A stretch of 10,203 nt of DNA from Lentimicrobium sp. GTDB lineage: Bacteria > Bacteroidota > Bacteroidia > Flavobacteriales > Flavobacteriaceae. The position numbers and the translations under genes were made by a program. This document shows, piece by piece, positions 4,536-10,203 of this stretch. Location: NCBI GenBank assembly GCA_022758945.1, contig JAEMQE010000161.1, positions 1 to 10,203 on the forward strand, in the 5' to 3' direction. Below the pieces are notes generated by a model. It searched no databases. It was not told where the DNA came from and saw only the letters and a program-made list of their open reading frames with translations. Each line of letters opens with the position of its first letter. The first letter of the stretch is position 1.

Positions 4536-6430
4536 TATGATTTTAAAGTGTATTTATTGTTTGGTTTTACTGCAATTTTATTATTTTCCAATAAGTTTTG
4601 CAAGGCAAAGATAACTTCGTCTTCGCTATTTTTGGTCAGTTTTTGAATTTCTCTTGAATTCAAGTCTTGTATTTTTAATAATCCAATGATTTTTTCTGAA
4701 ACAGAAGAATTGTCGCTAGATTTCTTTTTTTTGGAAATACAATACGAACAAATTCCACAATCTGTTTCTGTTTTTTCACCAAAATATTCCAGAATCAACT
4801 TGCTTTTGCACACTTTCTTTTCGTTTATATAATGTAAAACCGATTCGAATTGGGCGACTTTTTGTTTGTTTTGGGTTTCAAGATATTTCGAAACTCTATT
4901 TATGGTTCTTTCGTCTTCGCGAACTTCATTGAAAATAATAGTGGCATCATTATTTTTTTTATGATAATCAATAATGTCAAGATTTTTCAATTTTTCTAAA
5001 ATGGAAAGAATTACTGTTTCGTCATAACTGGATTTTTTTCCAATTAATGATAAATTGATAGCGGTTTGCGATTCATAAATTCCAGGATAAGTTCTAAGGA
5101 TGGACAATACAACTGGTTCTTCATTTGGATTCAAACTCATATAACGAATCACTTCCTTTGATTCGATGATAAATTGCATCGTGATTTTCTCTGAATATTC
5201 TTGCGACAAACTCAAAATTCCTTGTCTGTCTAAAAACTGGATGGCGTTGAAAGTTTTCAAAGTTGGGAAACCATATTTTTGGCAAAAGTGATTTAAATTA
5301 AATGAAAATTGTTCATTGATTCCTTCTCCATAAGCAATTCGGAAATAAGTACATAATTTGATGTAAATCTGCGTAAGAATTTGTTTGTCTGGCAATACAT
5401 TAATGAATTGACTTTGGGCTTGAGCCTTATCGGATGGACTTGTAAGCAATACTGCAAATGCTTTTTCTTCATTTCTACCGGCGCGACCAGCTTCCTGATA
5501 ATAACTTTCGATACTTTCGGGAAGATGAATATGGATCACCGTTTTTACATTCGATTTGTCAATTCCCATTCCAAAGGCATTGGTCGCAACCATTATCTGA
5601 ACTTCTTCATTCATCCAAAGACTCATGTTTTTCTCTTTCTCCTTTACCGATAAACCACCGTGGTAAAAAGTGGCTTTGAATCCCAAGGCTTGCAATTGCG
5701 AAGCGGTTTCTGAGCACGATTTCCTATTTCGGACATATATAATAGAGGATTGCGGATTTTTCTTCAAGATTTGCTCCATTCGATACAACTTGTCTTCGAC
5801 TTCAAAAACCATATAAGCAATATTTTTTCTGGCAAAAGATTTCTTGAAAATCGCTGGTTTCTCCAATCCTAATTGAAGAATTACATCTTCAAGAACTCGA
5901 TTCGTTGCCGAAGCGGTAAGTGCCAAAAACGGAACTTTTGGAAAATGAGTTTTTAAGTAGGAAATTTTCAAATAAGCAGGACGAAAATCGTGTCCCCATT
6001 GCGATACACAATGCGCTTCGTCGATGGCAATTAAATTGATAGGTAAATTTTTAATCCGTTCTAATATCCAATCTGATTGCAAACGCTCTGGAGATAAATA
6101 CAAGAATTTATAATTACCAAATTCGCAATTGTCCAAAAGCGCAATCATTTCGTCAGACTGAATTCCTCCCGTTAACGCTATGGCTTTGATGTTGAGGTTT
6201 TGCAAGCGTTGCACTTGGTCTTTCATTAGTGCTACTAAAGGCGAAATGACCAGACAAATTCCTTCTTTCATCATTGCAGGAACTTGAAAACAAACCGATT
6301 TTCCACCACCTGTTGGCATCAGCCCAAAAGTGTCTTTTCCCTCCAAAACCGAATTGATAATTTCGTTTTGTGGCGATCTAAATTCGTCGTGTTTCCAGTA
6401 TTTTTGAAGAATTGCTAATGCTTCTTGCAT
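4535..6430 (-). CDS. recQ: RecQ-family ATP-dependent DNA helicase with C-terminally displaced zinc site
   Basis: This superfamily 2, 3'-to-5' DNA helicase acts in recombination and repair. It has 631 residues. The helicase core shows motif 0 FRSPQNEII (17-25), Walker A PTGGGKS (39-45), DEAH (137-140) followed by the RecQ aromatic-rich loop CVSQWGHDFRP (141-151), LTASAT (171-176), and motif VI QEAGRAGR (312-319). The four zinc-site cysteines are Cys541, Cys558, Cys561 and Cys564, far from the helicase end; in E. coli RecQ the site follows the core directly (about 380-403). Some 190 residues with winged-helix-like stretches lie between, and a short helical tail (575-631) follows; no standard HRDC domain is recognised. 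This fits a shorter RecQ subfamily rather than the canonical domain order. The start ATG lies six bases after a large inverted heptamer repeat. The gene is probably co-transcribed with fmt and perhaps with the upstream ATPase gene. Confidence 0.95.
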   Translation of the reverse strand: MQEALAILQKYWKHDEFRSPQNEIINSVLEGKDTFGLMPTGGGKSVCFQVPAMMKEGICLVISPLVALMKDQVQRLQNLNIKAIALTGGIQSDEMIALLDNCEFGNYKFLYLSPERLQSDWILERIKNLPINLIAIDEAHCVSQWGHDFRPAYLKISYLKTHFPKVPFLALTASATNRVLEDVILQLGLEKPAIFKKSFARKNIAYMVFEVEDKLYRMEQILKKNPQSSIIYVRNRKSCSETASQLQALGFKATFYHGGLSVKEKEKNMSLWMNEEVQIMVATNAFGMGIDKSNVKTVIHIHLPESIESYYQEAGRAGRNEEKAFAVLLTSPSDKAQAQSQFINVLPDKQILTQIYIKLCTYFRIAYGEGINEQFSFNLNHFCQKYGFPTLKTFNAIQFLDRQGILSLSQEYSEKITMQFIIESKEVIRYMSLNPNEEPVVLSILRTYPGIYESQTAINLSLIGKKSSYDETVILSILEKLKNLDIIDYHKKNNDATIIFNEVREDERTINRVSKYLETQNKQKVAQFESVLHYINEKKVCKSKLILEYFGEKTETDCGICSYCISKKKKSSDNSSVSEKIIGLLKIQDLNSREIQKLTKNSEDEVIFALQNLLENNKIAVKPNNKYTLKS

Positions 6431-6436
6431 CTTTCA

Positions 6437-6506
6437 GTTTAAAGTTTAAAGTTTAAAGTTCGGGCTCCAATTTAAGTTAAACAACTTTAAACCTTAAACT
6501 TTAAAC
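6437..6506. repeat. Inverted repeat built of heptamers (GTTTAAA)n upstream of recQ
   Basis: The left arm 6437-6460 is three GTTTAAA units plus GTT. The right arm 6483-6506 is its reverse complement at 23 of 24 positions. The 22-base centre (6461-6482) is non-repetitive. The structure fills the spacer between the ATPase stop and the recQ start; in minus-strand RNA the long hairpin would end six bases before the recQ ATG. No U-run follows, so it is not a classical terminator. Confidence 0.9.
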
Positions 6507-6512
6507 AATTTA

Positions 6513-7046
6513 CTAAATTTGGTCTAAGATAAATAAAATTCTATTATCAAGCGTGTCTTTTGGAACTTCTATGAGTTCGTAGCCATAATTTTGATAGGTT
6601 TCTGTAAGGTGGTTGTGAATGAGTTTAGCCTGTTCGAAGTTCTCGTAACGGGCTTCGTCGCTCACATATATTTCCTCCCAAGGCGGAAGAATAAAGATTT
6701 TTGTGTATAAATTTTCACGGCAAGCCAAGTCAAAATGAGTAGGATAACTGTCGCCAATATAATGCATATAAGCCAAAACATCAGGGATTCCTCGGTCGAT
6801 AAAAATAATTTCGTGACTTTCTTCTAATGCACTTTTAAATTGGTTTATTCTTCCTTCCAATAATAATTCGCTAAAGAGCAAAGGCTTTTCAAGAAACAAC
6901 TGTTCGATTCCTTGTTTTTTTGCCTCTAAAGTAACTTGTCTGGAAATTTCTGGATAACAGCAAAATCCTTTTTCTACCAATCCATCGATGATAGTACTTT
7001 TGCCTGTTCCTGGTCCGCCAATGATGACTATAATTTCTTTATTCAC
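6513..7046 (-). CDS. Small P-loop ATPase/kinase (AAA_28, NadR-kinase-like)
   Basis: A 177-residue, single-domain nucleotide-binding protein. The Walker A loop GGPGTGKST lies at residues 10-18 directly after the first hydrophobic strand EIIVIIGG. IIFIDRGIPDVLAY (80-93) resembles Walker B and the DR-containing region of small-molecule kinases. VSDEARYENFEQAKLI (128-143) looks like the lid. This layout matches the AAA_28 group, related to the ribosylnicotinamide-kinase domain of NadR and often annotated only as ATP-binding protein. The substrate is unknown and no NAD gene is adjacent. Start choice: GTG at 7046 gives MNKEIIVIIGG; a TTG at 7055 would add three residues (MEN) but is nearly at the predicted transcription start. 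No ATG exists upstream before a stop at 7098-7100. The gene precedes recQ by 82 bases filled by the inverted heptamer repeat. Confidence 0.85.
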   Translation of the reverse strand: MNKEIIVIIGGPGTGKSTIIDGLVEKGFCCYPEISRQVTLEAKKQGIEQLFLEKPLLFSELLLEGRINQFKSALEESHEIIFIDRGIPDVLAYMHYIGDSYPTHFDLACRENLYTKIFILPPWEEIYVSDEARYENFEQAKLIHNHLTETYQNYGYELIEVPKDTLDNRILFILDQI

Positions 7047-7063
7047 GTTTTCCAAATAAGGCG

Positions 7064-7071
7064 CAAATTTA
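7064..7071 (-). promoter_or_regulatory. -7 box of the ATPase gene promoter
   Basis: On the minus strand TAAATTTG matches TAnnTTTG exactly and predicts a start near 7057. The leader would be only about ten bases to the GTG at 7046. The -33 region offers TTTC about 20 bases upstream instead of TTTG. Confidence 0.55.
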
Positions 7072-7128
7072 CCTAAAGTTATCCGGATTTCGAAAGATTA
7101 TTTAGAGTAATAAGTTTCTTTATTTTCG

Positions 7129-7205
7129 AAAATCCTAAACTCTAAATTCAAATTTTAATTTTCTAAAATTCGCAATCTAAAATCTGCAATCTAAACTCTA
7201 AAATG
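7129..7205. repeat. Degenerate heptamer tandem array, consensus TAAAATC
   Basis: About eleven consecutive 7-base units occur, including TAAACTC (7136), TAAATTC (7143), TAAAATT (7164), CGCAATC (7171), TAAAATC (7178), TGCAATC (7185), TAAACTC (7192) and TAAAATG (7199). The 12-mer CTAAACTCTAAA recurs at 7135-7146 and 7191-7202, and TTTAGAGT at 7101-7108 is the inverted counterpart of 7139-7146. The array lies in the divergent spacer between the ATPase gene and DUF493, ending 15 bases before the DUF493 -7 box. Confidence 0.75.
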
Positions 7206-7219
7206 TAATTTCAAAACTG

Positions 7220-7227
7220 TATATTTG
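7220..7227 (+). promoter_or_regulatory. -7 box of the DUF493-DUF4290-murA promoter
   Basis: TATATTTG is a perfect TAnnTTTG match, predicting transcription from about 7234 and a leader near 14 bases before ATG 7248. No TTG is found at the ideal spacing; the heptamer array occupies the -33 region. Confidence 0.6.
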
Positions 7228-7247
7228 CTTTTATTTTTTAGTAAAGA

Positions 7248-7544
7248 ATGGAAACAGAAAAAGAAAAAGAAACCAGAGAGTTTTATAACAGATTAAAAGC
7301 AGAGTTAGATTTGAGCAATTCTTGGCCCGCTTTATATTTGTATAAATTTATTGTACCGACTGATGTGGACAATATTGTACGTGTCGAAGAAGCTTTTGAT
7401 TGTATGGGAGCTGTTATAAAAACGACAAAATCCAAAACTGGGAAATTTACAAGCATTTCTGTTGATGTTATGATGAAAGATTCTCAGGAAATAATTGATA
7501 AATACATTGAAGTTTCTACAATTAAAGGCATCATTTCCCTTTAA
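7248..7544 (+). CDS. DUF493 family protein (YbeD-like)
   Basis: A small cytoplasmic protein of 98 residues; the family is typically 85-100. The charged start METEKEKETREFYNRLKAELD is followed by the diagnostic ALYLYKFIVPTDVDNIVRVEEAF (28-50) and SKTGKFTSISVDVMMKDSQEIIDKYIEVSTIKGIISL to the end. This gives the beta-alpha-beta-beta-alpha-beta, ACT-like fold known for E. coli YbeD. An allosteric or regulatory role is often suggested for the fold, but no ligand is established and none can be deduced here. It is the first gene of a plus-strand run with DUF4290 (24-base gap), murA and a CDF transporter, under a good -7 box. Confidence 0.9.
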   Translation: METEKEKETREFYNRLKAELDLSNSWPALYLYKFIVPTDVDNIVRVEEAFDCMGAVIKTTKSKTGKFTSISVDVMMKDSQEIIDKYIEVSTIKGIISL

Positions 7545-7568
7545 ATATCAAAAATTATACATTCGAAT

Positions 7569-8294
7569 ATGAATTCAAAATATATTAAAGAAGTTGCAAA
7601 CGATGTCGTTCATCATTTGGAATATAATGCCGAAAGAGATCATTTGATTATTCCGGAATACGGTCGCCATTTGCAAAAATTGATTGACCAGGCCACTGCA
7701 ATTGAAGACAGTGAAGAGCGAAACAAAGCAGCAAAATACATCATACAAGTTATGGGAAGTTTAAATCCCCATTTGCGTGATGTACCTGATTTTCAGCATA
7801 AATTATGGGATCAAATTTTCATAATGTCGGATTTTAAATTGAATGTAGATTCACCTTATCCTGTGCCAACTCGTGAAGTTTTACAACTAAAACCGGATGT
7901 TTTAAAATACCCGCAAAATTTTCCAAAATACAGATATTACGGCAACAACATTAAGTATATGATTGATGTTGCCAATAAATGGGAGGAAGGCGAAATGAAA
8001 AATGCCTTGGTAAAAGTGATTGCCAATCATATGAAAAAGTCTTATTTAAGTTGGAATAAAGACACTGTAAAAGATGACGTGATTTTTGAACATTTATATG
8101 AATTGTCTGGCGGAAAATTGAATATGCTTCAAAGTACCGAAGAGCTTTTGACAACCACAGATTTATTGCGAACAAATAAGCGAGTTTCCAATAAAATCAC
8201 ACCTGCCGGACAACCAAAAATTCAAAGCAACAAGAATCTTAAAGTAGGGAAGTCAAATCCGACGCATAAAAACCAAAACAGAAAACCTTTGTAA
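7569..8294 (+). CDS. DUF4290 domain-containing protein
   Basis: A 241-residue soluble protein of unknown function from a family found in Bacteroidota. The conserved part covers about residues 10-190: VHHLEYNAERDHLIIPEYGRHLQKLIDQA, MGSLNPHLRDVPDFQHKLWDQIFIMSDFKLNVDSPYP and KYPQNFPKYRYYGNNIKYMIDVANKWEEGEMKNALVKVIANHMKKSYLSWNKD. It appears mainly alpha-helical, with invariant-looking Tyr/His/Arg/Asp residues around YGRHLQ and HLRD. A low-complexity tail (about 205-241) is rich in Lys, Asn and Gln, probably disordered and able to bind nucleic acid or acidic partners. There is no signal peptide or membrane segment. Its place between DUF493 and murA suggests a link to envelope growth or simply shared expression; no function is claimed. 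Confidence 0.9.
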   Translation: MNSKYIKEVANDVVHHLEYNAERDHLIIPEYGRHLQKLIDQATAIEDSEERNKAAKYIIQVMGSLNPHLRDVPDFQHKLWDQIFIMSDFKLNVDSPYPVPTREVLQLKPDVLKYPQNFPKYRYYGNNIKYMIDVANKWEEGEMKNALVKVIANHMKKSYLSWNKDTVKDDVIFEHLYELSGGKLNMLQSTEELLTTTDLLRTNKRVSNKITPAGQPKIQSNKNLKVGKSNPTHKNQNRKPL

Positions 8295-8300
8295 AATTAG

Positions 8301-8375
8301 TTATGAGTTTTGAATTAGGAGTCTTTTATTCAAAGTCAATTAATTCGTAATTCATAATTCGTAAATCATAAATCA
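8301..8375. repeat. Heptamer repeats as inverted arms directly before murA
   Basis: Five 7-base units TAATTCG, TAATTCA, TAATTCG, TAAATCA, TAAATCA fill 8341-8375, ending three bases before the murA ATG. To the left, TTATGAG, TTTTGAA, TTAGGAG (8301-8321) resemble the reverse complement of these units, matching at 16 of 21 positions in one alignment. A spacer of about 19 bases separates the arms. The pattern echoes the recQ upstream repeat with a different unit. Confidence 0.75.
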
Positions 8376-8378
8376 GAT

Positions 8379-9689
8379 ATGGGAATTTTCAAAATAGAAG
8401 GTGGTGTTGCGCTTAAAGGTGAAATCACTCCACAAGGAGCAAAAAACGAAGCATTACAAATTTTATGTGCTATATTATTGACTCCCGAAAAAGTCACCAT
8501 CAATAATATTCCGGACATAATCGACATCAATAAACTGATTACCCTTTTGGGAAATTTAGGAGTAAAAATTCAAAAAATTGGAGCTGGTTCCTATACTTTT
8601 CAAGCTGATGACGTAAATGTAAATTATCTTGAAACTGAAGCCTTCAAAAAAGAAGGAGGATCACTTCGAGGTTCAATTATGATTGTTGGACCACTATTGG
8701 CACGATTCGGGAAAGGATATATTCCAAAACCGGGTGGCGATAAAATTGGACGAAGAAGATTAGATACCCATTTTGAAGGATTTATCAATCTTGGAGCAAA
8801 ATTCCGCTACAACAGAGAAGACCATTTTTATGGAGTTGAAGCTCCAAATGGTTTAACTGGTGCCGATATGTTACTTGACGAAGCTTCCGTAACCGGAACA
8901 GCAAATATCGTTATGGCAGCCGTTTTAGCCAAAGGAAAAACAACAGTTTACAACGCAGCTTGCGAACCATATTTGCAACAATTGTGTAAAATGTTGAATG
9001 CGATGGGGGCTAAAATAACTGGAGTTGGTTCTAATTTGTTAACCATCGAAGGTGTTAAAGGTCTTAGAGGTTGTGTGCACAGAATCCTTCCCGATATGAT
9101 AGAAATTGGAAGCTGGATCGGACTTGCTGCAATGACCAGAAGCGAAATTACGATTAAAGACGTGAGTTGGGAAAACCTTGGACTTATTCCAAATGTTTTT
9201 AGAAAACTGGGAATTACTTTAGAAAAAAGAGGTGACGATATTTATATTCCTGCACACAAAGATGGTTACCAAGTAGAAACCGATATTGACGGTTCTATTC
9301 TTACCGTTTCTGATGCGCCTTGGCCAGGATTTACCCCGGATTTATTGAGTATTGTTCTTGTTGTGGCAACACAATGTAAAGGAGATGTTCTGATCCATCA
9401 AAAAATGTTCGAAAGCAGATTGTTTTTTGTCGATAAATTAATTGATATGGGAGCCAAAATCATTTTGTGTGATCCACACAGAGCTGTAGTTATTGGTCAC
9501 GATTTCAAATCTCAACTGAAAGCAACAACAATGTCATCGCCGGATATTAGAGCAGGAATCTCATTATTGATTGCGGCACTTTCTGCAAAAGGCACAAGCA
9601 CTATTCAAAATATTGAACAAATTGACAGAGGTTACGAACGAATTGATGAACGATTGAGAGCCATTGGAGCAAAAATTGTAAGAGCCTAG
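8379..9689 (+). CDS. murA: UDP-N-acetylglucosamine 1-carboxyvinyltransferase, Asp-type active site
   Basis: MurA transfers enolpyruvyl from phosphoenolpyruvate to UDP-GlcNAc, the first committed step of peptidoglycan synthesis, in the cytoplasm. Its 436 residues form the two-domain inside-out barrel (EPSP-synthase fold). Landmarks are QGAKNEALQI with Lys22-Asn23 (substrate contacts), the active-site loop PGGDKIGRRRLDTH (118-131), APWPGFTPDLLSI with Asp321, and the C-terminal DIRAGISLLIAAL (389-401) with Arg391. Asp121 stands where most MurA enzymes have the fosfomycin-alkylated Cys (Cys115 in E. coli), so intrinsic fosfomycin insensitivity at the target is expected. The paralogue AroA is excluded by the PGG-x-KIG loop and the UDP-GlcNAc-type N-terminus. 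The ATG follows a heptamer array by three bases and no promoter is evident in the spacer, so transcription probably comes from the DUF493 promoter. Confidence 0.98.
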   Translation: MGIFKIEGGVALKGEITPQGAKNEALQILCAILLTPEKVTINNIPDIIDINKLITLLGNLGVKIQKIGAGSYTFQADDVNVNYLETEAFKKEGGSLRGSIMIVGPLLARFGKGYIPKPGGDKIGRRRLDTHFEGFINLGAKFRYNREDHFYGVEAPNGLTGADMLLDEASVTGTANIVMAAVLAKGKTTVYNAACEPYLQQLCKMLNAMGAKITGVGSNLLTIEGVKGLRGCVHRILPDMIEIGSWIGLAAMTRSEITIKDVSWENLGLIPNVFRKLGITLEKRGDDIYIPAHKDGYQVETDIDGSILTVSDAPWPGFTPDLLSIVLVVATQCKGDVLIHQKMFESRLFFVDKLIDMGAKIILCDPHRAVVIGHDFKSQLKATTMSSPDIRAGISLLIAALSAKGTSTIQNIEQIDRGYERIDERLRAIGAKIVRA

Positions 9690-9706
9690 TCAAAGAAAAA
9701 AACCAA

Positions 9707-10203
9707 ATGACACACGAACAAACTGCAGTAAAAGCAACTTATTTTAGTATTGCAAGCAATGCTTTATTGGCTTTAATCAAAGGGTTGGCAGGTTTTTTTG
9801 GAAATTCGTATGCTTTGACAGCCGATGCAATTGAATCTACAACGGATATTTTTTCTTCATTATTAGTTTTATTTGGAATCAAGTATTCCAATAAACCTGC
9901 CGACGAAAATCATCCTTATGGTCACGGACGAGCGGAACCATTGGTCACCTTTTTAGTAGTTGGTTTTTTAATTACATCGGCAACAATTATTGCTCACGAA
10001 AGTTTGTCTAATATAGGAACTCCACACAAATTACCAGAATCTTGGACGCTAATTGTGCTTGGAATTATAATTTTATGGAAAGAATATTCTTATCGATTAG
10101 TAATGAAACGGAGCAAAGAAGCCAATAGTTCTTCATTGAGAGCTGATGCCTGGCACCATCGAAGCGATGCAATAACTTCGGTAGCGGCATTTATTGGGAT
10201 TTC
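9707..10203 (+). CDS. Cation diffusion facilitator (CDF) family metal transporter, N-terminal part
   Basis: The gene is cut by the window end after 165 codons. Reading from ATG 9707 gives MTHEQTAVKATYFSIASNAL and then several membrane helices, as in CDF proteins, which export Zn2+, Fe2+, Mn2+ or similar divalent metals across the inner membrane by proton antiport. The first metal half-site is ADAIESTTD (Glu43-x3-Asp47); the usual CDF motif has His or Asp at the Glu position. HPYGHGRAEP (about 69-78) is the conserved cytoplasmic loop after helix 2. ADAWHHRSDA supplies His150-x3-Asp154 of the second half-site. The cytoplasmic C-terminal dimer domain lies beyond the window. The gene starts 17 bases after the murA stop codon and is probably co-transcribed with it. 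Substrate metal cannot be assigned. Confidence 0.93.
   Translation, partial: MTHEQTAVKATYFSIASNALLALIKGLAGFFGNSYALTADAIESTTDIFSSLLVLFGIKYSNKPADENHPYGHGRAEPLVTFLVVGFLITSATIIAHESLSNIGTPHKLPESWTLIVLGIIILWKEYSYRLVMKRSKEANSSSLRADAWHHRSDAITSVAAFIGI

Noticed and set aside
6437..6506. Insertion-sequence or MITE remnant
   Set aside because: There is no target-site duplication and no transposase relic, and the arms consist wholly of a simple 7-base unit.
7129..7205. CRISPR-like array
   Set aside because: Units are 7 bases, contiguous and degenerate; there are no spacers and no cas genes.

Overview
This AT-rich window (roughly one third G+C by eye) looks like a chromosomal segment of a Flavobacterium-like member of the Bacteroidota. 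The grounds are: promoters of the form TAnnTTTG with an upstream TTG instead of the classical -10/-35 pair; start codons without clear Shine-Dalgarno sequences; a DUF4290 gene, a family known from Bacteroidota; and a MurA with Asp where most bacteria have the catalytic Cys.

Layout. (1) Bases 1-939 hold the edge of an old integrated element: short tandem repeats, then the catalytic half of a tyrosine recombinase whose stop codon lies in the 3' end of a tRNA-Met gene (937-1010, minus strand), the classical attachment target for such enzymes. (2) Bases 1165-2458, plus strand: a START/AHSA1-like protein and, after a strong terminator, a PLP-dependent class IV aminotransferase. The latter meets yqgE (minus strand) tail to tail, and the two genes share a TTAA that supplies both stop codons. 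(3) Bases 2455-7046, minus strand: yqgE, an HU protein with a textbook Bacteroidota promoter, fmt, recQ and a small P-loop ATPase/kinase. recQ and fmt are fused by TAATG, so they are probably translationally coupled. (4) Bases 7248-10203, plus strand: DUF493, DUF4290, murA and the first 165 codons of a cation diffusion facilitator transporter, all in one direction and probably co-transcribed, at least murA with the transporter (17-base gap).

Most genes are housekeeping: chromatin (HU), helicase-type repair (RecQ), initiator-tRNA formylation (Fmt), the first committed step of peptidoglycan synthesis (MurA) and metal export (CDF). I do not see a new defence or mobile system. The most unusual signals are non-coding. 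Three spacers (before recQ, before DUF493, before murA) carry heptamer tandem repeats of three different sequences, two of them arranged as inverted arms ending within 3-6 bases of a start codon. In addition, T-tracts phased at 10 and 20 bp lie directly upstream of the HU promoter.
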